Shown here one piece after another: positions 1 to 8,113 of a stretch of 64,000 bases of DNA (the stretch's first letter is position 1; each line of letters opens with the position of its first letter). Made by a program: the position numbers and the translations under genes. The notes under the pieces were generated by a model. That model worked only from the letters and a program-made list of their open reading frames with translations, was not told where the DNA came from and did no database searches. Where the stretch lies: the NCBI RefSeq assembly GCF_900215295.1, contig NZ_OCMF01000002.1:1-64000 (forward strand). The letters are read 5' to 3'. The stretch comes from Salinimicrobium sediminis. Lineage in GTDB: Bacteria > Bacteroidota > Bacteroidia > Flavobacteriales > Flavobacteriaceae.

Positions 1-92
<92 letters not shown>

Positions 93-97
93 TTTAG

Positions 98-134
98 AAC
101 CCTTCATCATGAATTTGATGAAGGGTTTTTTTAT
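98..134 (+). terminator. Terminator of the rRNA operon
   Basis: A perfect 12-bp stem (98-109 with 116-127) with a 6-base loop is followed directly by a run of T. It sits right after 5S rRNA and would end the rRNA transcript. Confidence 0.9.
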
Positions 135-163
135 GCGCTAAAGTTAAATAAAACCTGAATGTC

Positions 164-213
164 AGCTCCCCTCCCTCATAGGGAGGGGTGTCCGCAGGAC
201 GGGGAGGGTCAGG
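164..213. repeat. GC-rich palindromic intergenic repeat, copy 1
   Basis: A perfect 8-bp hairpin (168-175 with 181-188) made of C/G runs is followed by a GTCCGC-containing tail. A related copy in opposite orientation lies at 329-382. The strong GC bias contrasts with the AT-rich surroundings. It resembles the short REP-like elements found between genes in Bacteroidota; the family assignment is inference. Confidence 0.6.
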
Positions 214-246
214 CTTCCACAGATTCTGTAATTAACTACAATATCT

Positions 247-280
247 AACCCTGTCAGGGGTTTGGAACCCTTACAGGGTT
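247..280. repeat. AACCCT/AGGGTT palindromic repeat, tandem pair
   Basis: Two successive imperfect palindromes built from AACCCT...AGGGTT arms are followed by GGTGCAGG and GGCTTAA modules. The same arms and both modules recur at 34151-34200, in a different order, so this is a dispersed intergenic element. Confidence 0.6.
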
Positions 281-328
281 GCTAAGGTGCAGGCTTAATA
301 ATCTTCTATTAAATAATAATCCGTCATG

Positions 329-382
329 CACCACCCCGTCTCCACCTCCCGGCGGATCCACCCCTCCTCAGAAAGGAGGGGA
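329..382. repeat. GC-rich palindromic intergenic repeat, copy 2 (inverted)
   Basis: A perfect 7-bp hairpin (361-367 with 375-381) carries a GC-rich tail on its left side. It is the inverted counterpart of the element at 164-213; the pair brackets the AACCCT repeat at 247-280. The rest of the 135-508 gap shows no coding sequence. A short GCGCTGGCGCGGATTGCAAT motif at 411-430 looks like another dispersed Bacteroidota repeat. Confidence 0.55.
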
Positions 383-452
383 ACACTAAACCAGGAGACA
401 TTTATAGAATGCGCTGGCGCGGATTGCAATCCCATACCGACTCTAAACAGAA

Positions 453-486
453 AAACCGGCACTGTCCCCTACATCAGTACCGGTTT
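453..486 (-). terminator. Terminator after the lipoprotein gene
   Basis: AAACCGG...CCGGTTT arms form a stem (453-464 with 475-486, one mismatch). Read on the minus strand a T-run follows. It lies 23 bases downstream of the stop codon of the minus-strand lipoprotein gene. Confidence 0.7.
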
Positions 487-508
487 CAAACCAATCTAAA
501 TAACTGGT

Positions 509-1489
509 TTATTTTACTGAAAACTCTTTGTAATAGTTATCAATTAAAATTTCACCATTACTGTCGTAATAGGAAACTTCCGATACTAAGGCATATGTGC
601 CTGGCTTTAATACAGCCTGGAAATAGGTTCTTCCTCCCTTTTTAAGTTCCTGGGTGCCTCCAAGGAAGCTAAAACCATCAGGAGCCGGTGTCATAAAACC
701 TTCTTTTTCAAATCCTATAATGTTCGCCCAGTGCATCCATTTCTTTAATTCTTCTCTATTTGCTGCGTCCGGATCTTCTATTTTTACAAGGTGAACATCG
801 GCATCACTACCGGCTGCGAAATCAACAGAGAAAGTATGTTGTCCGGGTCTTCTGATCTCATCTTCCAGGTGCAATCCAAATTCATCAATGCTTATTGAGA
901 TATCTGCTTTTGGTTCTTTGGACCTGGACTCCACTTCGGTCACTGTCATTTGATCTACCATACCAGCCACGGAGTGGAAATCTCCATTAGGCATTTTTAC
1001 ATAACATTCAATAATATAATTTCCCGGTTCCAGATTCACAGAGGTTACTGTTGATTCTCCGGCATCTATGAGTCCGGATCCTCCAGTGTTATAAGCTTTA
1101 GTAAAAAACCAAAGAGAGATCCCGTGATCTTCTGCAGGAGCTCCCGCACGCCAGGTATTGAGCCAGGAGTTAAAGGGATTGGTGACTTGAAGACTATATT
1201 CTTCTAAAGTGACATCATCGGGAATTTTTACCAGAATAAAAAAATGTGGAGCATCACTTTTATTCATATAAGTAAAAGTTGTCCACCCCGAAGGAATTTC
1301 ATCAGGGGCGTCAAAATTCATTCCTGTCGAAGTTATTTTTACTGTATTAAATGATTTTAAACTGGCATCTGCCACCTCTATGTGAGAAGTGCTGATTTCA
1401 TCTTTTTCGCAACTCATGCTGAAAAGACCCAGGAATAAACATGTAATTATTTTTCCGTAGAAGCTTTCTAGTACTTTTAATTGTCTCAT
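509..1489 (-). CDS. Hypothetical lipoprotein
   Basis: The product of 326 residues starts with a lipoprotein signal: a positively charged N-terminus, a hydrophobic stretch (ITCLFLGLF) and a lipobox ending SMSC, with Cys at about residue 27. The mature part begins EKDEIS and is expected at the cell envelope, but no domain is recognised. Acidic residues and repeated Pro/Gly turns suggest a beta-rich fold. The ATG at 1489 is preferred over a TTG two codons upstream because it is the only ATG near the signal peptide. The gene is monocistronic, transcribed away from the LytTR regulator, and has its own terminator at 453-486. The function is unknown. Confidence 0.75.
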   Translation of the reverse strand: MRQLKVLESFYGKIITCLFLGLFSMSCEKDEISTSHIEVADASLKSFNTVKITSTGMNFDAPDEIPSGWTTFTYMNKSDAPHFFILVKIPDDVTLEEYSLQVTNPFNSWLNTWRAGAPAEDHGISLWFFTKAYNTGGSGLIDAGESTVTSVNLEPGNYIIECYVKMPNGDFHSVAGMVDQMTVTEVESRSKEPKADISISIDEFGLHLEDEIRRPGQHTFSVDFAAGSDADVHLVKIEDPDAANREELKKWMHWANIIGFEKEGFMTPAPDGFSFLGGTQELKKGGRTYFQAVLKPGTYALVSEVSYYDSNGEILIDNYYKEFSVK

Positions 1490-1701
1490 GATCAAATGTT
1501 TTAAATGGTTAATGAGCTAAAAGTACAGGTAACCCCGGAGTTTCTGTTTTACGGATTTATAAATGGTTCACCGGAATTCATAACCGGTTATACTGCAGGA
1601 TATACCTAAAATTCTACCGATTGTATTAAAGAATTTACCAATCATAAAGTCAAAGCTTCATTTTACATTCTTTTTTGTAATTTAAATTGCAATCTTTTCC
1701 T

Positions 1702-2445
1702 ATGATACGAGCCGTAATTGTTGATGATGAAGTAAGCGCCATAAAAAGCCTGCAATGGGAGATCAATGCATTTTGTCCCTGGATCGAGGTTTGCGCTACT
1801 TATTTCGCTCCGCAGGAAGCTGTAAAAGGTATTGAACTTATAAAACCCGATTGCGTATTTCTTGATATTGAAATGCCTCACATGGACGGTTTTCAGCTCC
1901 TAAACAGCTTAAAATTCAGAAATTTTGAATTGATCTTTACTACTGCCTACGACAATTATGCTTTACAGGCTTTTAGAGAGAACGCTGTGGATTATCTTCT
2001 AAAACCTATAGATTCTGATGATCTCCAGATTGCTGCGGAAAGGGTTTTGGACCGAAAAAAGAATAACCGGCTGGGGGAACAACTTCGCCTTTTAATGCAG
2101 GACATGAGGAAGCAACCTGTTTCAAAAAGGATCCCGCTTTCATTTGTAGATAAAACCATCTACGTTTCAAGCGAAAATATCATTTATTGTAAATCTGACG
2201 GAAACTATACGGAAATATTTATGGAAGACGGAAAGAAGGAAGTGTTGTCCAAGAAGATAAAGGAAGTGGAGGCGCTGATAGATAATTCTTCTTTTTATAG
2301 AGTACATCACTCATTTTTGGTCAACCTTGGCTGTGTGACCGAATTTGTAAAAAGTGACGGCCAGTATTTGATCCTCAAAGATGGGTCAAGCATTCCGGTT
2401 TCCCGCTCAAAAAAGGCACATTTGCTCGAACTCCTTGGAACCTGA
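1702..2445 (+). CDS. LytTR-family response regulator
   Basis: A two-component response regulator of about 247 residues. The N-terminal receiver domain (residues ~1-120) has the acidic pair VDDE, the phospho-acceptor Asp in VFLDIEMP (about residue 55), the Thr of FTTAYD and the Lys of LLKPI. The C-terminal half (~150-245) is a LytTR DNA-binding domain with the typical SDGNYTEIF and FYRVHHSFLVNL motifs. Starting at the ATG (1702) gives MIRAVIVDDE, the normal start for the family; an in-frame TTG lies five codons earlier. The next gene is a LytS-type kinase, so the two very probably form one signalling pair. The signal and the target genes cannot be read from the sequence. Confidence 0.92.
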   Translation: MIRAVIVDDEVSAIKSLQWEINAFCPWIEVCATYFAPQEAVKGIELIKPDCVFLDIEMPHMDGFQLLNSLKFRNFELIFTTAYDNYALQAFRENAVDYLLKPIDSDDLQIAAERVLDRKKNNRLGEQLRLLMQDMRKQPVSKRIPLSFVDKTIYVSSENIIYCKSDGNYTEIFMEDGKKEVLSKKIKEVEALIDNSSFYRVHHSFLVNLGCVTEFVKSDGQYLILKDGSSIPVSRSKKAHLLELLGT

Positions 2446-2449
2446 ATCA

Positions 2450-3925
2450 TTGGAAGAAGTAATAGATATCTTAAGTCAACCCTTTAGAAGTGGCCTTCTT
2501 ACTTTTTTTGCAGGCGTACTTTCGATTCTGGCAGTCTACCATTTCCTTCTTTATTTTCAGCAAAAGGTAATACCCTATCTCTTTTACAGTCTATATCTTT
2601 TTCTGGTCTTGCTTTCAATCTTCAGGTTTAGTAGTGGACGATATCATGAATTCTACCTAAATCATTTTCAGGAATTTATGTATCTCCTTACCGAGCTTAC
2701 TTTTGTTGTCTATCTTCTCTTTGCCTACAGCTTTCTGGAAATGAAAAAACATGAACCGCGCTGGAACAAATATGTTATGCGCGCCAACTTCATATTTCTG
2801 GGTATAGCCATCTCAGTTCACCTTCTGTCTTATTTCATGGGAGGTGTTTATTTAAGGTCTTTAGGCTACAACTTTTTTCTCATTTATATGCCTATTCTTG
2901 CCGTACTGGCGTATTACCCTATCTTAAAAAGGAAAATTCCTTTAAGATTTTACCTGATCATTGGTTCCTTGATTTTATTTCTTGGATGGCTGGGTCCTGT
3001 ATTGGTTTATCAGCTCAACCTGGGGAGGGATAATTTTAGAATTGCTTCGGGATTCTTTCTTTTGGCAGGAATTTTTGAAAATCTGCTCTTTTCTTTAGGG
3101 CTGGGGCACAAACAGAAATTGTTGCTGCAGGAAAACAGACTGGCAAAACTTGCCTTAATAAAACAGAATGAAGAAAATGAAAAACTTAGACTTAAGGTGC
3201 AGCAAAAACTGGAAGCTAATGTCCAAACCTTGAGCAAACAGGCGGAAAGAGATAAAATTGAAAAATTAACTGCTCAATACGAGAGAGAATTGGCAGAATT
3301 AAAGGTTAATTTTCTGCGCAGCCAGATGAATCCGCATTTCATTTTTAATTCCCTCAACAGCATCAAACTTTATATTATCAATAATGAAAAAGAGCATGCT
3401 GTTTACTATCTCAACAAGTTTTCAAAGTTTATAAGAAAAGTGCTGGATGCCACCAGGGAGAAAATATCTTCTCTGGCAGAAGAATTGGAAACTATTCAGC
3501 TTTATGTGAATATTGAGAACATCAGGTTTGACAATCAGATTGATTTTGATGTAAAGATCGGGGACGGGGTTGACCTGCAGGGGATAAAGGTACCTTCTCT
3601 TATTCTGCAGTCTTTTGTTGAAAATGCGATTTGGCACGGCCTTTCTCCTGTTGACCGGAAGCAGCTCAGTATTCTTGTGGAAAGGGAAGGGGCAAAGGAA
3701 ATTACAATAGCAATTGAAGACAACGGTATCGGCATGAAAAGATCAAAAGAAATAAATCGGCAAAAGTTCCATCAAAGAAGATCTGTAGGCTTACAGATCA
3801 CACGGGAAAGGCTCCAGATATTCTATAAAGATTATGCCGGAAAATATTCTCTGAATCATACAGAAATTCATCCGGGAAAAGAGTATCCCGGAACCCGGGT
3901 TGAGTTGCGGATTCCCCTGATGTAG
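2450..3925 (+). CDS. LytS-type sensor histidine kinase with 7TM sensor region
   Basis: A membrane sensor kinase partnering the LytTR regulator just upstream. The N-terminal ~230 residues contain about seven hydrophobic segments, resembling the 7TMR-DISM membrane domain. A charged coiled coil follows (~240-300), then a His_kinase domain with the phospho-acceptor His in MNPHFIFNSLNS, and an ATPase domain with VENAIWHGL and DNGIGM. The start is uncertain. An ATG at 2381 would overlap the regulator by 65 bases and add 23 residues that merely reflect out-of-frame LytTR codons. A TTG at 2450, just after the regulator's stop, starts 15-20 residues before the first membrane helix and is preferred here. 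Confidence 0.88.
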   Translation: MEEVIDILSQPFRSGLLTFFAGVLSILAVYHFLLYFQQKVIPYLFYSLYLFLVLLSIFRFSSGRYHEFYLNHFQEFMYLLTELTFVVYLLFAYSFLEMKKHEPRWNKYVMRANFIFLGIAISVHLLSYFMGGVYLRSLGYNFFLIYMPILAVLAYYPILKRKIPLRFYLIIGSLILFLGWLGPVLVYQLNLGRDNFRIASGFFLLAGIFENLLFSLGLGHKQKLLLQENRLAKLALIKQNEENEKLRLKVQQKLEANVQTLSKQAERDKIEKLTAQYERELAELKVNFLRSQMNPHFIFNSLNSIKLYIINNEKEHAVYYLNKFSKFIRKVLDATREKISSLAEELETIQLYVNIENIRFDNQIDFDVKIGDGVDLQGIKVPSLILQSFVENAIWHGLSPVDRKQLSILVEREGAKEITIAIEDNGIGMKRSKEINRQKFHQRRSVGLQITRERLQIFYKDYAGKYSLNHTEIHPGKEYPGTRVELRIPLM

Positions 3926-3927
3926 AA

Positions 3928-4356
3928 CTACTGCTCAATAAAATCCCTGTACTCCAAAAAGAAGCTTTCCAGCGCTTCCATTTTTGCGGCTAGCCATTCC
4001 TGTACCTCCGGCCAATCTTTTTTATTGTGAATATTCACTCCTTCCCTGGTGACATAGACACGGGAGATAAATTTCCCGTTTTCCAGTTCGTAGGCTTCAG
4101 CAAAAACAACATCAGGAAGAAATTCTTCTTTTAAAATATTTTGAAGGCTCTGAAGTTTTTCAAAATAGTATAGTCTCATGATCTCATCAGTGGCATCGAG
4201 GTCTATAGAAACTTCAGCAATTCTTCGGGTAAAAGTAAACTTTAGGGAAAAATCCTTGATTCGGGTGTTATACAAAAGCCACTTCCGCGGATAATTTTTT
4301 CCGAAGCTGGTCCAGAATTCCTGACGGATCTTTTTGCTTTCCTCCCTGCTGAACAT
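3928..4356 (-). CDS. DUF4268 domain-containing protein
   Basis: A 142-residue soluble protein matching the DUF4268 pattern: an N-terminal RQEFWTSFGKNY segment, a central YNTRIKDFSLKF beta region and a C-terminal helix rich in Glu, Phe and Tyr. DUF4268 is a small fold often found near or fused to nuclease-like proteins, but no catalytic motif is visible here and the role is unknown. It is the last gene of a tight minus-strand set (methyltransferase, ZIP transporter, this gene), one base after the ZIP stop, and converges on the kinase with two bases between. Confidence 0.8.
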   Translation of the reverse strand: MFSREESKKIRQEFWTSFGKNYPRKWLLYNTRIKDFSLKFTFTRRIAEVSIDLDATDEIMRLYYFEKLQSLQNILKEEFLPDVVFAEAYELENGKFISRVYVTREGVNIHNKKDWPEVQEWLAAKMEALESFFLEYRDFIEQ

Positions 4357-4357
4357 G

Positions 4358-5026
4358 CTACATCAAATAAGCTAAAATTATTCCCAGAACTACCACTGCC
4401 AGTTTAGAGGCATTGAAACTATGGTTTTTGGAGGCTTCAAATAATATAGTTGTAGATACATGCAGAAAAATCCCTATAACGGCTGCATTGATATATGCCG
4501 AAACAGGTTCCCCTATTTCATAAACCGAATTGATCCAGCTGCCCAGCGGTGTCATTAAGGCAAAGATGCCAAGGAATAAAAAAGACTTGAATTTTCCTAT
4601 TTTGGAGTGGAGAAGGAATGTCGCCAATATTGCCGCTACCGGAATTTTATGAATTACCACCCCGTGTAAAAGATCATCACTGCTTTGTAGCGGAAAACCT
4701 TCCAACAACGCGTGGAGGGACAGGCTAAACAGCAGCAGGAACGGAAATTTAACCCTATCCTCATGATGGTGCATATGCCCGTGTTCAACTCCCTTGGAAA
4801 GAAATTCCAGGAAGATCTGCAACAGCAAACCGGCCATGATAAAGATCCCTACTTCCTCAACACCCGAACTGTAGACATTTGGGAATAATTCAAAGACGGT
4901 AACCGCAAGTAAATACGCCCCGCTAAATGAAAGGAGTAACTGGAATCCTGTAGAGGATCCGGGTTTCATAAACAGGGAGATTACATATCCTATAGCAACG
5001 GCAAGGAACGGAAGGATATATAACAT
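4358..5026 (-). CDS. ZIP family metal transporter
   Basis: A 222-residue inner-membrane protein with about seven to eight hydrophobic helices. A His-rich loop between helices (HGHMHHHEDR, ~123-132) and the conserved helix motifs HALLEGFPL and HKIPVA match the ZIP family, which carries zinc and other divalent cations into the cytoplasm. The metal cannot be named from sequence alone. The ATG overlaps the stop of the upstream methyltransferase gene (TAATG), so the two are probably translationally coupled. Confidence 0.9.
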   Translation of the reverse strand: MLYILPFLAVAIGYVISLFMKPGSSTGFQLLLSFSGAYLLAVTVFELFPNVYSSGVEEVGIFIMAGLLLQIFLEFLSKGVEHGHMHHHEDRVKFPFLLLFSLSLHALLEGFPLQSSDDLLHGVVIHKIPVAAILATFLLHSKIGKFKSFLFLGIFALMTPLGSWINSVYEIGEPVSAYINAAVIGIFLHVSTTILFEASKNHSFNASKLAVVVLGIILAYLM

Positions 5027-5757
5027 TACCTAAACACCAGGATTAAACGGTCGGAATTTTTCTCGTCGTAAGGCTGCAATTGATAATTTCCGAAGGTATG
5101 CACCAGCTCGATTCCGGCTTTTTCAAAGTAATAAAGAAATTTCTCCAGGCTTAGCGCCTTAACCTTTTCGGTATAGGAATGCTCTTCCCCTTCATCTTCA
5201 AATTCTATGTCTTTGAGAATAAATCCATCTTCAACCCTTCTGGTAATATGGAAATCGATATTCTTTACAGTCTTGACTTCTGAAGGTACCAGGTTCTCGA
5301 TCACCTTTTTTACATTCATGAAATCAATGACTCCCCAGCCTCCTTCTTTTATTTCCTCTTTAATTGCAGCAATGCTTTCCCTGTTTTCCCTTTCATCATC
5401 AAAATAGCCCAGACTTGTAAAAAGATTGAAGACGGCATCAAATTTTTGCCCCAATGGTTTACACATACAGTGGGTGTCAAAGTGCAGGGTCTCGTTCTCA
5501 AACTGTTTGGCATACGCAATGCTGTTAGCAGAAAGATCTACCCCGGTGACATCAAATCCCAGTTTGTTGAGATAAACAGAGTGTCTTCCCTTCCCGCAAG
5601 CGAGATCCAGAATATCGGCTCCCTGTGGAAGGTCTAAAAAATTCACCAGATTTTGCATGAACTCCTGTGCCTCTTCGTCGCCCCGGTTTTTGTATAGAAT
5701 ATGATAGTACGGAGTGTCAAACCATGAAGAAAACCACTTATTTGCTGCTAATTCCAT
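5026..5757 (-). CDS. Class I SAM-dependent methyltransferase
   Basis: About 243 residues. Motif I, ILDLACGKGRHSVYL, and the acidic end of beta-2 (VTGVDLS) define a Rossmann-type SAM-binding methyltransferase; the substrate is unknown. The N-terminus MELAANKWFSSWFDTPYYHILYKNR-type opening is typical of a conserved Bacteroidota group. The ATG at 5757 is chosen although the frame stays open to 5802, because a minus-strand -7 box TAATTTTG (5764-5771) ends only six bases upstream. The longer form would start upstream of its own promoter. Confidence 0.88.
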   Translation of the reverse strand: MELAANKWFSSWFDTPYYHILYKNRGDEEAQEFMQNLVNFLDLPQGADILDLACGKGRHSVYLNKLGFDVTGVDLSANSIAYAKQFENETLHFDTHCMCKPLGQKFDAVFNLFTSLGYFDDERENRESIAAIKEEIKEGGWGVIDFMNVKKVIENLVPSEVKTVKNIDFHITRRVEDGFILKDIEFEDEGEEHSYTEKVKALSLEKFLYYFEKAGIELVHTFGNYQLQPYDEKNSDRLILVFR

Positions 5758-5763
5758 ATCGTG

Positions 5764-5782
5764 CAAAATTAATGTATTTTTG
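5764..5782. promoter_or_regulatory. Back-to-back divergent -7 promoter boxes
   Basis: Two matches to the Bacteroidota -7 consensus TAnnTTTG lie back to back: TAATTTTG on the minus strand (5764-5771), for the methyltransferase-ZIP-DUF4268 set, and TATTTTTG on the plus strand (5775-5782), for the THUMP methyltransferase. Only three bases separate them, so RNA polymerase could probably occupy one or the other but not both at once. Confidence 0.65.
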
Positions 5783-5802
5783 TCTCTCACAGAATATAAC
5801 AA

Positions 5803-6963
5803 ATGGGAAATAATTTTAAAATGGTGGCCAAAACACTTTTTGGCTTTGAACCCTTGCTTGCCAAAGAATTAAGGAATTTAGGAGCGATAGACGTAAAAGA
5901 AGGAGTGCGTTCTGTGTCATTTTACGGGGATAAAGGTTTTATGTATAAAGCCAACCTTTCCCTTCGCACGGCAATTAAGGTGCTAAAACCCATAAATTCC
6001 TTTAAGATCTTTTCTGAAGAGGATCTGTACCGGGAGATCAACACGATGGCCTGGGAAGACTATCTTGATAACAATCAAACCCTCGCGGTTGATGCTACCG
6101 TACATTCAGAAAAATTTACCCATTCCCAGTATATCGCGCTTAAAACCAAAGACGCCATAGTAGACAGATTCAGAGACCGTACCGGGCAACGCCCCAGTGT
6201 AGATCTGGACTATCCCAATTTGAGGATCAATATTCATATCGAAAAAGAATTTTGTACTGTTTCCCTGGATAGTTCCGGACAGTCTTTGCACAAACGCGGA
6301 TATAAGCTCGCCACTAATATTGCACCTATTAATGAAGTGCTGGCTGCAGGAATGCTTCTGCATTCAGGTTGGGACGGGCAATGTGATTTCATGGATCCCA
6401 TGTGTGGTAGTGGCACCATTCTTATCGAAGCTGCTATGATCGCCTGTAACATTCCGCCTAACCTTAACCGCAAGGAATTCGGATTTGAAAAATGGAAAGA
6501 CTGGGATGAAGATCTTTTTGAAAAGATCCAGGAGTCGGTATTAAAAAAGGCAAGGGACTTCCACTTTACCATCAAAGGTTACGACAAAGCTCCTTCTGCG
6601 GTACAAAAAGCAAAGGATAATATTGATAATGCCAATCTTTCTGAATTTATTTCTGTAGAACATGAAGATTTCTTCAAGACTGAAAAGCAAACCGAACGGC
6701 ATCTGCACATGGTCTTTAATCCGCCATATGGTGAAAGGCTGAACATCGATATGCCTGAATTTTATAAAGCTATTGGAGATACCCTGAAGCAAAATTATCC
6801 CGGCACCCATGCCTGGTTCATCACATCTAATCTTGATGCCATAAAACATGTGGGGTTAAGGCCATCCAGAAAGATCAAACTTTTTAATGGTTCTTTAGAA
6901 TCGAAACTGCTAAAGTACGAGATCTACGAAGGCTCCAAAAAAGCAAAAAATCAGGAAGCTTAA
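5803..6963 (+). CDS. rlmL: THUMP-domain RNA methyltransferase (RlmL-like, 23S rRNA guanine-N2)
   Basis: A 386-residue protein: an N-terminal ferredoxin-like plus THUMP RNA-binding region (~1-160), then a SAM-dependent methyltransferase domain with motif I FMDPMCGSGTILIEA (~195-210) and catalytic motif IV NPPYGERL (~307-314). This matches the RlmL/YpsC group that makes N2-methylguanosine in 23S rRNA. It corresponds to the methyltransferase half of E. coli RlmKL without the RlmK part, as is usual outside gammaproteobacteria. The start ATG follows a plus-strand -7 box by about 20 bases; an alternative ATG lies six codons in. Confidence 0.87.
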   Translation: MGNNFKMVAKTLFGFEPLLAKELRNLGAIDVKEGVRSVSFYGDKGFMYKANLSLRTAIKVLKPINSFKIFSEEDLYREINTMAWEDYLDNNQTLAVDATVHSEKFTHSQYIALKTKDAIVDRFRDRTGQRPSVDLDYPNLRINIHIEKEFCTVSLDSSGQSLHKRGYKLATNIAPINEVLAAGMLLHSGWDGQCDFMDPMCGSGTILIEAAMIACNIPPNLNRKEFGFEKWKDWDEDLFEKIQESVLKKARDFHFTIKGYDKAPSAVQKAKDNIDNANLSEFISVEHEDFFKTEKQTERHLHMVFNPPYGERLNIDMPEFYKAIGDTLKQNYPGTHAWFITSNLDAIKHVGLRPSRKIKLFNGSLESKLLKYEIYEGSKKAKNQEA

Positions 6964-7659
6964 TTATTTCTTGTAGAAGGGCAGGAGGTAGGAAATGGAA
7001 TATCCATAGCCCACGCCCCAGTTGCTGTCATCGTAGGTCCTGTTGAAGCCGGGAATATAGAGATTATCAAAATTGGTAGGCTGGGTTTCGTTCACCATCC
7101 GCTTTAGCTGCACATGGGTTCCCAGGTAAACATTATTAAGAACTTCTACTTTAATTCCCAGTTGTAGTTCCACCCAACCGGCAGTAAGGTTATTGAATTC
7201 CCTGCCTTCTGTACGAATATCTGGTTCAAAATAGGGATCTGTAGTGTAGATAGAAAATTCCTGCAGTTCTGAAGAAAAAGTCGCGAATCCATATCGGAGT
7301 CCTACGAAAATAAGATTTTGCATTCCTGCCCAATTCTTATAAACATTATAATTTGCTCCCAGTTTAATATAACTTCCCTTTGCAGAGGCTGTTACATTAG
7401 GTTCGGCTATTACATTTTGCTCATTTCCCAGTTCTCCGGCTAAATATATATTCTCGTACAATCTGTAATCTCCCTTTAATTCCAGCCCCTGGTATTCTTC
7501 CTCTATAAAGCTTCGTACGGGTTTTGTGAGGTCAATACCCAGCCTTAATCCAAATTTTTCGCGGGTATCTATAGTATCTGTCTGTGCCTGTTGACCCAAA
7601 ACTACAGAAGAATGAAACGAAATACTAATGAGTAAAAGAAATATGTGCTTCTGTTTCAT
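6964..7659 (-). CDS. Outer-membrane-like secreted protein (DUF6048 type)
   Basis: A 231-residue protein with a clear signal peptide (MKQKHIFLLLISISFHSSVV, cleavage near LGQ). The mature part alternates polar and aromatic residues, ends in an aromatic/hydrophobic strand (YSISYLLPFYKK) and looks like a small beta-barrel. It overlaps the upstream lipoprotein gene by 35 bases, and the rlmD/lipoprotein/barrel order is one I recall as recurrent in flavobacteria, where this product is called DUF6048. The function is unknown. Confidence 0.75.
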   Translation of the reverse strand: MKQKHIFLLLISISFHSSVVLGQQAQTDTIDTREKFGLRLGIDLTKPVRSFIEEEYQGLELKGDYRLYENIYLAGELGNEQNVIAEPNVTASAKGSYIKLGANYNVYKNWAGMQNLIFVGLRYGFATFSSELQEFSIYTTDPYFEPDIRTEGREFNNLTAGWVELQLGIKVEVLNNVYLGTHVQLKRMVNETQPTNFDNLYIPGFNRTYDDSNWGVGYGYSISYLLPFYKK

Positions 7660-8113
7660 TTTCTATGTTCTGTTGTAAAATTGATGTTGAAAGAATCCAG
7701 TTGTCGTCTTCCCCTTGTACAGAAACGTCAATGTTGCCGTAATTGATTCTGAAGCCACAGGCCCGGTTGATATATTCAGGATTTGGAGAGTAGCGGAAGG
7801 TGACTACATCTTCATTCTCATCCTCCTCGCCGCTGTTGTAGGTGAAAGTATATTCTGTAAAGTTTTGATCTGTCCTTAGCGGAATGGAAATAGAGTTGGT
7901 GGTTTCAGGCCCAAAATAGATCTCTTCCATTCCAGATGCCTGCACCCTAAGATCCTGAACTGCCTTAAGCCGCCCAGGATTCTGGCTGTCGTAAAATTCA
8001 ATGACCAGCAGGGGAGTGGTTGCAGTTCCTGCAGGACAAATATCATCTTTTTGACACCCCTGAAGCAGGAAAAAAAAGACCCCTAAAAAAAGCCATTTTT
8101 GGATGTAGTTCAT
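7625..8113 (-). CDS. Small lipoprotein (DUF6452 type)
   Basis: About 162 residues with a lipoprotein signal, lipobox LLQGC, followed by QKDDICPAGTATTP. The mature region keeps Cys residues in DICPAG and NRACGF. The ATG at 8113 forms an ATGA overlap with the rlmD stop codon and is preferred over the ATG six codons upstream. This places the gene in one transcript with rlmD and the DUF6048-type gene. Envelope-located; function unknown. Confidence 0.75.
   Translation of the reverse strand: MNYIQKWLFLGVFFFLLQGCQKDDICPAGTATTPLLVIEFYDSQNPGRLKAVQDLRVQASGMEEIYFGPETTNSISIPLRTDQNFTEYTFTYNSGEEDENEDVVTFRYSPNPEYINRACGFRINYGNIDVSVQGEDDNWILSTSILQQNIENETEAHISFTH

Noticed and set aside
1663-1700. Palindrome TTACATTC...TTTTTTGTAA as an operator for the LytTR gene
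   Set aside because: The arms are only 5 bp and A/T only; no second copy near the other genes was found.
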